Positions 11,301-23,159 of a stretch of DNA of 64,000 nt are shown one piece after another. The notes beneath the pieces were generated by a model. It was not told the DNA's origin. It searched no databases and worked only from the letters and a program-made list of their open reading frames with translations. Numbering within the stretch: the stretch's first letter is position 1; every line of letters begins with the position of its first letter. Source of the stretch: Piper betle (taxonomy: Eukaryota; Streptophyta; Magnoliopsida; Piperales; Piperaceae). A program made the position numbers and the translations under genes. The stretch is from NCBI GenBank assembly GCA_033002965.1, contig JAURVB010012860.1, positions 62,001-126,000 of the forward strand, in the 5' to 3' direction.

Positions 11301-13011
11301 CGACGATGGCCCGATCCGCCACCGCCGCCCGCCGCCTCTTCATCACCACCGCCTCCTGCGCCGCCGCCGCCGCCTACGCTATCCTACTCCTCGAGCACAT
11401 CGGTCGTCGGAGCTTTTCGTCGACGAATTTGGCTCGGACGAAGGAGGAGAAGGAGCCCTGGTGGAAGGAGGCTGTCTGCAAGGTCCGAAGCATTGGGATT
11501 TTGGCGCATATCGACTCGGGGAAGACGACGCTGACTGAGCGGGTGCTGTATTACACGGGGAGGATTCATGAGATCCATGAGGTGAGGGGCAAGAATGGCG
11601 TCGGGGTGAAGATGGATTCCATGGATTTGGAGAGGGAGAAGGGGATCACTATCAAGTCTGCTGCTACCTACTGTGCTGGGAAAGATTATCAGGTTAGTAG
11701 TATGTCTTCAAAAGCTCGGTCTTTGCAGTGTGATTGTAGGTGTTTGATAGTTGCAGTGCGTAAATTTGATGTCATGCATTATAATCGTTCATTTTTGGGG
11801 TTAATTGACGTGAAAACATTGATTAACAATTGTGGAACAACTTGTGACTGATAAGATGGCGGTGAAGTTTGATTGTTGATGGTGAGTTATAGTATTTTCA
11901 TACTACTTACCTTCAGATAAACATAATTGACACGCCTGGTCATGTGGACTTTGCGATTGAAGTTGAGAGGGCTTTGCGTGTTCTTGATGGAGCAATACTT
12001 CTTCTTTGGAGTGTCGGTGTGGTGCAGAGCCAGTCGATTACTGTGGACAGGCAGATGCGAAGATATAATGTCCCGAGGCTTGCATTTATTAATAAACTTG
12101 ACCGTATGGGTGCTGATCCATGGAAAGTTTTGAACCAGGTAATGATACGCATTTTATAATAAATTGGTTCTCTTTATTGTATGTCAAACATACAAACTGC
12201 CAGTTTCTCTTTGATTCCTCAATATTGTTTAGGCTAGATCAAAATTGAGGCATCATAGTGCTGCTGTGCAAGTGCCAATTGGTTTGGAAGAGGATTTCCA
12301 GGGTCTTCTTGAACTTGTTCAAATTAAAGCTTATTACTTTGATGGTACCAGAGGGTCTGTTTCTTCTGCTATTTATTTATATGCCAAATAATTATCCATG
12401 GCCTTAGAATACAATGAATGTTTCAATGCCAACAATTATCATTCAAACAATTTACAAATACTAACAGCAACATTGGTTTTCTGCGCCTAAACTATTTCCT
12501 GCCAGCACCAATTTTGTAGTGTTTTCGTGTATTGATCACATATCATCTAATGAGCTTTCTTTTGTGTTTCTGTTTTCAGTGAGAAATGGATGGCAACTGA
12601 CATCCCTATCGATATGGAAGCTTTGGTTAATGAAAAAAGAAAAAAATTAATAGAAGCTGTCTCTGAAGTGGATGATCAGCTGGCAGAAGCATTTCTCAGT
12701 GATGAACCTATTGCTTCAGATGATTTGATGGTTAGTCTGGTTGAAAGACTGTCACCTACTTTTTAATTCTCGAACTTTTATTTGGTAGGTTACCATAATT
12801 TTATACTTCTACGGATCTTTGAGCTGAACTCTATAGATGCGAAATTATAGCACAATTCCAAACTTCAATTGTTTTCCATTTTGCATTTTAGCAATCAATT
12901 TGTGTGATTGATTGTTTATGCTGTTATTAGGCAGCAATTCGCAGGGCAACTGTTTCCTGGAAATTTGGTCCTATGTTCATGGGCAGTGCCTTCAGAAATA
13001 AGGTAAGCTAG

Positions 13012-13211
13012 CCATATCAAGTCAAAACGGCCATATAATTTGATTTCTAGTTTGTATATGCCCAGTTGATTATGTTATATGATATATGTGTGGATCACTG
13101 CAAAAGGTTATCCATATCAAGTCAAAAAGGCCACATAATTTGATTTCTTGTTTGTGTATATGCCCAGTTGATTATGTTGTATGATACATGTTTGGATCAC
13201 TGCAAAAGTTT
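13012..13211. repeat. 100-bp tandem duplication in an EF-G intron
   Basis: Two adjacent copies, 13012-13111 and 13112-13211, each begin CCATATCAAGTCAAAA and continue through GCCCAGTTGATTATGTT and GGATCACTGCAAAAG with a few substitutions. The period is 100 bases. Confidence 0.9.
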
Positions 13212-14807
13212 ATCATATTATATCTTTTTTTAACTGCTATAATATAAGGATTATAAAACTGCTTACATACTATTGGCATTTTCGTCAGGGTGTTCAACCA
13301 CTGCTTGATGGTGTGCTTAGTTACTTGCCATGCCCTTCTGATGTTGACAATTATGCACTTGATCAAACCAAAAATGAAGAGAAGGTAGGGAATCAATTTT
13401 TGTTGCATGGTTGAAACATTTTTTCTAATTCCCTCGGGCACTTTATGGTCATTATCTACTCTGATTTATAAACAGTAAATTGGGTGCTTGTATATTTAGG
13501 TTACATTAACTGGGACACCTGATGGACCGCTGGTTGCTCTGACTTTTAAATTGGAGGAAGGTTGATTTGATCAGTTAACATATTTAAGGTAGATATACTA
13601 TTTGGCTTCAGCTTAATCCTACCAGTAGCAGGAAAATAATGATGTCTTTTAGCCTGCTCTATAGTTCTTGGCATGTTCTAATAACATATTGCAGATGTGA
13701 AAGCAAACTTACTTGGTGCTGATTGTGAGTCTGTGACTTCCATATTTGCGCAGAATCTATGATGGAATAATTCAAAAAGGTGACTTCATAATTAATGTGA
13801 ATACTGGAAAGAAAGTTAAGGTATGTCCTGTTTCCAATATTTAGTCTTTTCCTTGTACTTTGTTAACCTTGCATGTATGTTCTGTTGCAACTCATATTAC
13901 TTTGTATTTATTCTCCTATGAATACTATTTTAGATTGATATTCAATAAGTTTTTCTTTCCAATTGTTTCTAGCTCCCTCGATTGGTGCAGATGCATTGTG
14001 ATGAGATGGAGGTTGGTTCATGTCTATAGTTTTTCTGAAAACTAGAAATGGGATGCCTGCTTTTAATAAGTCAAGTTTTCTTCTTTGCCACTATAACTTT
14101 GATCTTTAGGACATTCAAGAACCCACGCTGGACAAATTGTTGCTGTCTTAGGTGTGGACTGTGCATCAGGTGCATGATTTCTCCTATATTTGTGCACTTG
14201 ATACTATTTTACATGTCTTGTTATTTCTTTTTCTTTCCCTTTCATGAATGACTATAATTCTGAGAATGAATTCAAAGGACTGCAATATGACAAAAGTTCC
14301 TTTTCAGGTGATACTTTCACAAATGGGTCAGTAAGGTATACGATGACCTCCATGAATGGTCCTGAACTTGTGATGTCTTTGGTTGTTACACCCACTTCAA
14401 AGATTCTGGAGGACAAGTAACTTTCTGGCCTTCATGCCTAACTCTCTTTTTTGCAGTTGAAAATGTTTGTATTCTGAGTTTACCTCATTGTTTCTAGTCA
14501 GTTTTCGAAAGCTTTGAATCGTTTTCAGAAAGAGGATCCCACTTTTCATGTGGGGTTGGATGATGAGAGTGGGCAGGTTTGTTTCTCTTTCTCATGTTGA
14601 CGGAGGATCTATTTGCTTGATTAGTAGGGGTGTAAACGAGCCGAGCCGAACCGAACCGAGGTGGGTTATTTTTGAATTTGACATGATTTTTCGTTTGAGT
14701 GCTAGACGAGCCTTTGATTTATTATGGTTTGAACAGCTCGTCAAAAATTTATGGTGTTCGACTAGGCTTACTATGCTTATAAAGTCAAAAGTATTTCACT
14801 TAAAGAG

Positions 14808-14878
14808 CATAGTCAGCGTGGATGGAACTCATGACCTCTAGGTCTTCAATTTGAAAACCTCTCATTTAAGTTATCCAT
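14808..14878 (-). repeat. tRNA-Phe-derived segment (relic 1)
   Basis: The minus strand reads AACTTAAATGAGAGG, then ATTGAAGACCTAGAGGTCAT, then a GTTCCATCC B-box-like stretch. The order matches the D arm, the GAA anticodon loop, the variable region and the T arm of plant tRNA-Phe, with many changes. It is not a functional tRNA. It lies at the outer end of the left foldback arm. Confidence 0.5.
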
Positions 14879-15419
14879 AGTTATTATGTTGTTTATATAT
14901 AAATATAACTAGTTACGATTAAACTTATTAGTGTGTATATATATATAAACTATCTTTGTTGGGGGTAAATAATGTTTTTGTCTCAAACTTTAGTCTAGAT
15001 CGTTCAATTACATGGATGACTTAAATTTGATAAAAAAAATAAAAAATAAAAAACAAAACACCCCCACCACTAGGACTGCTAATTGAGTGAGCCAGCTCGT
15101 GAGTATTTAGTGTTTAGCTCGACTCGACTCGACTCGACTCGAAACTTGACATTTAAATGCTCGAGCTTGTACTCGACTCGAACTCGAATCCTTCGAGCCG
15201 TATTTGAGCAAGGTAGGGTTGCTAATTAAGCGCTCATGAGCATTTGGCGTTTGGCTCAACTTGACTTGACTCCAAACTCGACATTTAAATACTTGAGTTC
15301 GAACTTGAATCTTATGAGCTGAGCTTGAGTAAGGTCGTGTTCGACTCTACTCGACTCGGTTATAACTTGAACTCGACTCGATAAAATAATATAATAATAT
15401 AGTTTTTATATTATATTAT

Positions 15420-15421
15420 AT

Positions 15422-15444
<23 letters not shown>
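15420..15444. repeat. (TA)n run inside the foldback loop
   Basis: Alternating TA of about 20 bases flanked by more AT-rich sequence. Confidence 0.85.
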
Positions 15445-15452
<8 letters not shown>

Positions 15453-15474
15453 TTACACAATATAATAAAGAAGT

Positions 15475-15543
15475 GAGATAGTTGAGATGGTAAATATTCA
15501 AGTTGATGACCTCAAGGTTGTGGGTTCAATCCACATTGATTGC
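15475..15543 (+). repeat. tRNA-Phe-derived segment (relic 2)
   Basis: GATAGTTGAGATGG, then CTCAAGGTTGTGGG and GTTCAATCC, then a TGCA end: tRNA-Phe order with a clear B-box. It is followed by AAGTGAGGTACTTTTGACTT and a GAGCTC-rich body ending near GATTAGCACCCCTA (about 15785-15800). The whole looks like a SINE unit of about 330 bases. Confidence 0.5.
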
Positions 15544-16183
15544 ATTTTTTAAGTGAGGTACTTTTGACTTTTAATCGAGCCGATTTCGAGCTCATGAACA
15601 AGTTGAGATCGAGCTCGGGAAAATTAAACAGTTTAAGTGCATTTGAAGAGCTCGAATACATAAAAGATATTCGAGTCGAACTCGAGCATATATGTTCAAA
15701 ACTCGTTCGATCTCATGTCAAATTCAAATGAGTTTCGAACTATTCGGGTTGAGTTTGAACACAAGTTGATTTCAGTTCGCTCGCTTGATTAGCACCCCTA
15801 AAGCAAGGCAGCGTTCGACTGGATTCGATTCGATTATAACTCAAACTTGACTTAAAATTGACTTGTAGCTTGACTCGTATTTGACTCGATAAAATAATAT
15901 AATAATATACATAATATCACTTGTCTATTCAAAATACATTTAAATTTATAAATAAATATTATTATTAACTATGTATTAAATGATGGTGGTGGTAGGGGTG
16001 TTTTGCTCTTTTTTTAAATTTTTTTATCAAATTTGGGTCGTCCTTGTAATCAAACGATCTAGATTAAAGTTTGAGATATAAACATTATCTACCCCCTGGC
16101 TAAGATAGTCATTATATATATATAATAAGTTTAATTCTAACTAGTTATATTTATTTATATATAATATAATAACAAAGTAGTTG

Positions 16184-16257
16184 GCTAACTTAGCTTAAAT
16201 GGGAGGTATTCACATTGAAGACTTGGAGGTTGTGGGTTTAATCTACGCTCACTGTAT
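16184..16257 (+). repeat. tRNA-Phe-derived segment (relic 3)
   Basis: TTAGCTTAAATGGGAGG, ATTGAAGACTTGGAGGTTGT and TCTACGCTCACTGTA align in order with TAGCTCAGTTGGGAG, CTGAAGATCTGAAGGTC and CCACGCTCACCGCA of plant tRNA-Phe, with GAA kept in the anticodon position. It is followed by the same AAGTGAG-TTTTTGACTTT tail and a GAGCTC-rich body to about 16500. Confidence 0.6.
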
Positions 16258-18468
16258 TTTTTAAGTGAGTTATTTTTGACTTTATAATCGAATGAGATGG
16301 GTTCGTGCAACTTTATAATTAAGCCAGTTTTGAGCTCACGAACGAGCTAGGTTTAAGCTCGTCAAAATTAAATAGCTTAAGTGTGAACAACATAAAAAAT
16401 GTTCAAATCAAGCTCGAACATGTATGTTCAAAACTCGTTCAATCTTAAGCTGAGTTCGAACACAAATTCAGCTCGGCTTGCTCGTTAGTTTAGCAGACCT
16501 ACCTATCACCGTTATCATGTAGTACGTAGTTAATAATAACATTCATTTATGGTTTTAAATGTATTTTGAGTAAATAAGTGATATTATGTATATTATTATA
16601 ATATTTTATCAAGTCGAGTTCAAGTTATAACTAAGTCAAGTCGAGTCGAATCGAGCACTCCCTTGCTCATACTCGACTCGTAGGATTCAAGTTCGAGTTT
16701 AAGTATTTAAATGTTGTGTTTCGAGATATCAATATTTTAATTTTAGATTGATCAAACTTATTCTTTTGGTAGTATATAACATTTGCATAGTTCACCTTAT
16801 GTTTTAATTTCAACTTATATCTAACCAAAATAGAAATTTTATTCTAACGACATATTACTGGGTTATAAAATAATGTTGTTATATGCACTAGTTAGCTAGT
16901 GTGTGTGTATGTGTGTGTAATTAGGTAATTAGTTACTAATAGGACAAAGATAATGATAAATATACAATATTATATAAATTGAGTATTACTAATTTTTGCT
17001 TCCATTAATTATTAATAAAGTAATAAGTAGTAAGTCCTTGACAATTGGCATTAAATCCTTTGCAAGTTGTAGTTAGTCCTTGGCAATTAGTAGTAAATAA
17101 TACTAAGTGTTTATTAGAAAGTAGTTTGTAAGTATATCAATTATTAGGATTATACCACTATCATATAAATAGTTGTTCAGGGTATAAAATAATTAACTTA
17201 TATAAGATCAAAACTTTTTTTCCAACATTATATAAGTTCGATGTAACCTCAATTGTATTAACGAGCCAAGTCGAGCCATGTATTTTTTCGAGTTTGAATA
17301 CATTGAATTCGAGTTTTGAGCCAGGCCGAGCCGAACACTCTTTAACTCAAGTTCTATTCGTTGTTTAACGAGCTATCCATTTCGAGCCGAATATTTTTTC
17401 TAAGTGCAAAATTAACGAGCACGAGTTCAAGCCGAATCGAGTTGAACGTAAAATGTTTACGAGCCGGCTTTGCTTGTTTACACATCATTGAGACATCAAG
17501 GTTATTAGAGACTATAATCTCTGGGATGGGAGAGCTGCATCTAGACATCTATGTTGAACGCCTTGAGAGAGAATACAAAGTATGTTTCTGCAGATTTAAT
17601 TGTGGTTACCCTTCTTTGGTGCTTTGTTCGCTGGACTGGTTCCAATTGTTTAATATGGTTTTTCTATGTCCTTATTGCCTTTAGGTCAAAGCAGATGTGG
17701 GAAAGCCTCGTGTAAATTTTAGACAGACAATGACCCAATGTGCAGATTTTGATTATTTGCACAAGAAGCAAAGCGGAGGTCAAGGTCAATATGGACGGGT
17801 TTTGTGGGTAGGAATTGACATGTTATAGCTTTTCATTGTTTTTTCAAAGCATTTTTTCTATTTTATTTAATTTTAAACAAGTCTGGGAGGAGGAGTTGCG
17901 GGGCAATGATTTTTATATTTCTGGGGCATGGTTTCTATTTAATGCTTTCAATTCTATTGCACAAATGTACAGTTTTTCTTTCTTCATTATTTTGTCTTAA
18001 GTTATCGTATTTTATCATTGTTCTTTGAAGATTCATGGAGCCACTTCCATTTGATTCAACCACTAAGTTTGAATTTGAAAAAAATGATTATTGGACAAGC
18101 CATACCATCTTGCTTCATTCCTGCTATAGAGAAGGTTCTTAAGGTAGCAGCAAATTCATAAGTTTTATGCTTCTACGGAAAGAATACCATTCTAACTTTT
18201 GTGTTTATTCTTTTACTTAAGTTCATCTGTTTGGTTGCTGCAGTGGTTCATTGATTGGACACCCTCTCGTAAGCATTCGAATTGTTTTGACTGAAGGAGC
18301 ATCTCATGCTGTAGATTCCAGCAAGCTTGCTTTTAAGGTAGCTGCAATATATGCATTTAGAAAGGTATTAGATTCTCTTTCCGGTCATTTGGAAGCAATC
18401 TAGTTTATTTATTATGTTTGCAAGTGTGTGGTCTTGATTATTTATGCATACATTCTCTTGCTTCATTG

Positions 18469-19440
18469 ATGTTGGGGTCCTCATCATACGATAAATGTGA
18501 GAAGACATGCAACTACATGAGGAATCATAAAGACATGGAGTTATTCTAAGAGGTATGAGGAATTCGAGAAAAATTGTTGAAGACGATGAGTATTTAGTGT
18601 TTGACTCTTCATATCTACGAGGCTTCTTTTCCTATATATATGTAATTGTATTGTGAGTGAAATAGAATAGAACAGAAAGAGTACAACTGATAGATTGTGT
18701 TATTTGGTAGCCTCTCTTCATGGTAGCCTCTCTTCATGGTATTCGTTGAGTGTTCCTAATTAGATGTGTATCCCAGTTGGAGATTATTGAGGTTGAGTGT
18801 TCCCAATTAGATATGTATCTCAGTTGGAGATTATTCTTAATTGGAGTGTGTTCCAGTTAGAGGTTGAGGGTGTTCCTAATTGTAGTGTGTTTTAGTTAGA
18901 GGTTGAGAGCGTTCCTAATTGGAGTGTATTCTAGTTAGAGGTTGCGATTGCAGATCTAGACAGGGTCACCATTGGTGATGCATATGAGAGAAGGAAGAGA
19001 AATTGTTCCTTGTGTGGAGAAGGCATGACTTTGGGTTTTTTGACAAGACTAACTGTAGTTTATTTCTTATCTTTCACTACCTTTTGTCTATGATATGTAA
19101 TGTGGGGTAGTTTTACCCATTTCATATTTTTGGTTGTGATTTTGTTTCAATTGGGAAAGTTTCTACTATAAATTTGTGTGTCATCTATCTTTTATCATGT
19201 ATTGGTTTGCCTTGTTAAAACACACACAACATGGTGTTTGGGGATTTTGTGTGTAAATCCTAATAAGTGGTATCAGAGCTTCGGTTCGTGCTTTGGTTTA
19301 TGTAGCTATGGTTCATGGCCTGTGGAAGTTTGTGTTGTTTTTCAAGATAACGTTTCGACGGTGCTAACAAAGGAGTTTCTTCTATACGAGTATGGGAGAT
19401 GTGCTAGGAGTTCCAATCAGGGAAGATAGAGGACATTTCA
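18469..19440 (+). mobile_element. Truncated LTR retrotransposon: 5' LTR plus primer-binding site
   Basis: An LTR-like segment starts near 18469 (TGTTGGGGTCC) and runs to about 19265. It contains several tandem GTTGGAGATTATT and AGTTAGAGGTTGAG-type units. TGGTATCAGAGC at 19268-19279, complementary to the initiator tRNA-Met 3' end, is the standard primer-binding site of many plant copia and gypsy elements. No gag or pol is found downstream and no second LTR, so the element is truncated. It lies about 100 bases after the last recognisable EF-G exon. Confidence 0.65.
19268..19279 (+). other. Primer-binding site for tRNA-iMet
   Basis: TGGTATCAGAGC, the classical initiator-methionine tRNA complement used to prime reverse transcription, directly after the LTR. 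Confidence 0.75.
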
Positions 19441-19479
19441 CAGAGTCGGGAGGGGAGATATGTTAAAATATTTCCCTCA

Positions 19480-20030
19480 TGTGATAGCGGTCGTCAAGTG
19501 GTCGACAATGGTGCTTCAAGTTCAACAGGTGTTCAACGAGTGTGGGTAGCGACAGGGACAGCAGGGCGGCAAGGGTGGCGACGGGCGACGGGGTGAGAGA
19601 GGGGGGGAGGCGACAGGGCAACAAGGTGGCAAGGGCGGCGATAGCGATCGAGGGAGAGGGAAGATAAGCGGCGTCGGGGAGAAAAGAAGGAGGGATGAAA
19701 TAGCGGTGGCATTTTCGTAATTAAAAGTTAATTTGATTTTAACTCGTTAAAAATAATAACCAACTTCAAATAATTCAAAAAAAATTTTAAAAAATATTAA
19801 AATATATTATAAAATATAATAAATATTATAATATAAAAATAATATCAGAATGACATGTTTTAGAATTAATAACCCATTAATTTTAACTAAGTTAAAATTT
19901 TTGTATAGGATTGATTTAGAATGATTTAACTGAATCAATTTCTGACTAATTAAGACCGATTTGATCTGATTCAATGACCCTCAAAACCGATTCCCATTCT
20001 GATTATTATAACTTTTCCTTGACAAATAGT
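19480..20030. repeat. Repeat remnant related to the 52.5-55 kb element
   Basis: A GC-rich block (19490-19690, GGCGACGG-type words) is followed by AT-rich DNA and an end rich in ACCGATT/GATTC words (19910-20010). It resembles the right end of the element at 54840-54965, where a similar GACCGATTTGATC word occurs. No coding content. Confidence 0.4.
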
Positions 20031-22600
20031 TGCATTTGTCTTTATTGCGAACTGTCAGATTAGTCATATTCTGATAAGAGGGTCCTGGCTAAATTTTTGT
20101 TTAAATTGGTTCAATGATGTAATGAAAAGGAAAACTTTTGTAGTAAAAATGGATGGCCTCATGCAAGCTGCTTGGAAGAGGATTCCCATTTGCAGGGTCT
20201 TTTCCAAATGCTTAAATATAATTTTTTGCATGATTACGACCGGTTAAAGGAAAATGTTCTTGTGACATAAACATGAGATTTTCTTGAGTGGCCGCTCGAT
20301 ATTTGGTATGGTGATCTTGAATGAGAAACTGAGACTTTTCCTCGCTCTGTTTTTGAGCAATATTTTCTGGCCCTTAATGTTCTGGCGCCATATGCTAGCT
20401 TGGTGAACTCATTTCTATTGCCATAGATCTCTCTTTGATCCGCCTTATTTTGTTTCGGGGAAAAGGCGAGTTTAGCATGGAGTACAGGGAACATTTACCA
20501 GTTTCTCGGGATGTACAGTTGCAACTGGTGAATACATACGCGGCCAGCAAGGCTGCAGAGTAGCTTCCGGAAATATATTTTTTGGATGAGAAAGTAATTT
20601 TGTGTTTTGTTAGTTGGTTGCCGCATTTGATTTTGCAAGATATCAACTCGACTGGCAAATATTCATTAAGCATTTCATGTAATAATCATCCATCTGAAAT
20701 TGCGGTGTATAAAAAAATTCCCAAAATAATATATATGATACACATTTTGATTGTTGAGTGCAGATTGATAATATTCACACCGTTGCTTGTATACATTTTG
20801 TATATGTGAGGATGTTGTCTCAACCTTTACTTGCTTTAAATTTCATCTTGTATACCCCAAACAATTTTGTAGTGTCTTTCTTTATGATATATGTTTGAGA
20901 TTTGAAGCATGATATAACTTCATTCCAGCCATCAAAAGACGCTTTTGGCATTACAAGTATTCTTTTTGAAAATCAAAGCTACGAGCAAATACTGCATTGC
21001 TTTTAGATGAGATAGACTTCCATCCGCGTGTAGAACTTATTTGGATGGAAGACAGACCTGCTGCTGAATGCTGGAGGGTTAATGGTTTTACTGTTTCATC
21101 ATCTATTTCATATTTTATATTGCATCTTAGTCTTTATAAAATGAGGTTTTGGTGTATATTGCCGTAAATAAAATTGATAATCAAATTTTGATTTAAAAGA
21201 AATCAAGTGGCATTCTTCATTGCCGGCATCGGGGAAAAATTGGAAGCGGACTTGACTTGAGAGGAATGTAGCCTCTACACATTCATCATCACCGAATATA
21301 TCATACTTTCCATTTGATGTGAATTTGCACTTGCAAAAAATGGGCCATTCAATAATAAAATTGAGTCATTCACTTGTCTTTTTTCTGTTCATTTTCTCCA
21401 TAAGAGGTGGAACACATCCATTCATCCCATCACTTTTGGCTCTATCATTTCGAATTTAATTTCATTCAAACGCCGGCCCCGCCATTGACCCATCTAATAT
21501 GCCTCGTCTTTTAGTGTCCTCGTTATATTTAAACATACACAAACACCTTTTTGGGCATACCTAAGCAAAGTCAAATAACTGCAGTCCATCTTGTTTAATT
21601 ACTTGCACGGCACTCATTCGTCTCCCTCCCCTCTCAAACATATCCAAAACACCCCCAGGAAGCTTAACAAAGGAGAAGAGCCATTCCTTGCGGAGGGATC
21701 TGCAAGCAAAGCATGCTATATTAAAAAACAACGACTAAGATGAGTGGTGGACGATAAGTTGCCGACTCGCCAGGTTATTGGCATATGGCACCTCCTTGCA
21801 GCTTACAATAATAAAAGGTCCCCCAATTCCCAAACTCTTTCCCTTGGGATTTATTGCAACCGACATCCGCTACCAATGAATTGGCTTCTATTGAAAACAC
21901 ATCTCATTGCCATTGATCAGGTCAAGTTTAGCAGGCTCCCCCTTTGTCTCCACTCTACCTCAACTTTTCTTACTTTCATCATCTAATCTTTGTTCAACCT
22001 GTTAAAACAAATGTCTCGACGGTCGTGTTTCCCTGTTTTTTGCCCGTCAACTGGCATCTAGCGACGTCCAATGACAAGCTACAGTACCACAAGGACAATT
22101 GCATAGCTAAGGAATTGCGTCATAGCCAAGGAATTACGTCACGAACGATTTGCAAAAACATACGTTCACTAAAGGTCCAACTCATGGGGCAAATACTGTT
22201 CGGAAAAGTTGGCCAAGTGGAATTTACAAGCAGCAAACCACAGCCGTTTCTTCAACTTTCTACTAAATCACAGCTAAGCAGACATTATAGAATATGAATT
22301 TGCATGAGATGAGACAAAAAAAAAAAAGAAGATTAAAAGCTCATTAAAAGTAGTTCATGCAAACACACAATTGGCAGAAACAAGAGCAATGAATCTGCAT
22401 GCGACAAAGAATCGTTACTTAACAGAATTGAACTGAAGAGCAATCATAACATCGTCGTCGTCTATACACTTTGCACCTTAAACTTTCGATTCAAGTATTT
22501 AATCAAGAACACAAGATCAAAAAGGTTCCTCTTTTCTATCAGTTCACAGATTCCCCAACAAGACTCGCCGGCCGTGACGTGTCGTCCTTGTGCCCGAGCT
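20031..22600. other. Gene-free stretch between EF-G copy and small minus-strand gene
   Basis: No recognisable gene, and I did not find the missing EF-G 3' exons here. The open frames are short and without domains. The right-most few hundred bases are probably the 3' untranslated region of the minus-strand gene ending at 22601. Confidence 0.4.
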
Positions 22601-22965
22601 TCACCGATGAGCAGTGACGAGAGTCTCAATGAACCTCAACCCGTCGAATCTCGGAGCAAACCTCTCCGCCGCCGAGGTCATGGACGACGGCCCATCACCA
22701 CCATCACGTTCTCCAACGGATCTCTCTTCCTGCACAAATCAAGAACCACACAAGAACCATCAACAACGAAACATAACAAAAAAAGAAAACAGAGCGCCGA
22801 AATAAACCAAACAAAAATCAGAAAGATTAAAACTTTCCATACCTGACGAAGATTTGAGGCCTGGGGGAACTCTTCCCACTGCTCCGAAGAGGGGCAAGAA
22901 GCGAAGAAGGTCGCACCGGTAGCGGCCGCCATGGACGCCAACACCGCCGCCGCCGTCTTCTTCAT
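22601..22965 (-). CDS. Small conserved plant protein of unknown function
   Basis: Two exons (22843-22965 and 22601-22729) joined by a phase-0 GT-AG intron give 83 residues. The N-terminus, MKKTAAAVLASMAAA, is a hydrophobic Ala-rich segment that could be a signal, a transit peptide or a membrane anchor. The C-terminus ends FAPRFDGLRFIETLVTAHR, which I recall as the conserved tail of an uncharacterised family of short land-plant proteins. I know of no assigned function. The frame is open upstream to 23157, but that part is basic, not conserved-looking and probably 5' leader. I chose the ATG at 22965 because it directly precedes the Ala-rich start. Confidence 0.7.
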
Positions 22966-23159
22966 CTCCGAACCAAAAAAAAAAATGGCGACTTTCTTCA
23001 CCAAATCGATCGACCAGCAACGCCGAATCGATCTAAACAGCGAAATCAAGAATCGGAATCCGAACTTTCTCGCCTTTCTTCGATCGGAGTTTAAGAGCGA
23101 AGTCTCTTCCAAAGTTCCGATTTTTCTTCGACCGGTCGTTGAGCGTTTATAAGCCAAGA

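Larger units (their letters stand above)
14800..16260. repeat. Foldback block with arms of about 250 bases
   Basis: The left arm (about 14808-15070) and right arm (about 15985-16257) are inverted copies. For example, GGGGGTAAATAATGTTTTTG and CTCAAACTTTAGTCTAGATCG on the left mirror CGATCTAGATTAAAGTTTGA and ATAAACATTATCTACCCCC on the right. Each arm carries a tRNA-Phe-like segment at its outer end. Related sequence recurs at 54985-55170. Confidence 0.65.
14626..17484. mobile_element. Nested repeat insertion in EF-G intron (family 1 element split by a foldback)
   Basis: The left end reads AGGGGTGTAAACGAGCCGAG. The right end reads GAGCCGGCTTTGCTTGTTTACAC, its approximate inverse. The outer parts (14626-~14780 and ~17200-17484) match the family also found at 30640-31181, 50600-51102 and about 24250-24690, all rich in GAGCC/CTCGA words. 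The middle (about 14780-16700) is a second insertion with long inverted arms. Without this insertion the host intron would be only about 75 bases. Confidence 0.6.
11306..18364 (+). pseudogene. MEFG1: Mitochondrial elongation factor G (EF-G1), interrupted and 3'-truncated copy
   Basis: Exons translate to organellar EF-G, the GTPase that drives translocation on mitochondrial ribosomes. Seen: an N-terminal presequence rich in Arg, Ala and Ser, [12 protein letters not shown] P-loop (AHIDSGKTT), [18 protein letters not shown], and later domains including [13 protein letters not shown]. Exons: 11306-11692, 11917-12138, 12233-12354, 12580-12730, 12931-13002, 13289-13384, 13500-13588, 13754-13820, 13973-14011, 14110-14169, 14308-14416, 14502-14576, 17511-17579, 17685-~17801, ~18031-18143, ~18242-18364. 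Breaks: TGA at 13563-13565 in place of a conserved Arg, one missing base near 14122 and near 14402, one extra A in 18078-18084. The exons for roughly the last 150 residues (domain V) are not found. The intron after 14576 holds a 2.9 kb nested repeat. Intron retention shows a DNA-level copy, not a retrocopy. The frameshifts alone could be assembly errors, but not the TGA plus the lost 3' end. Confidence 0.85.

Noticed and set aside
20031..21740. Searched for the missing 3' exons of the EF-G copy
   Set aside because: No segment resembling domain V could be found on the plus strand.
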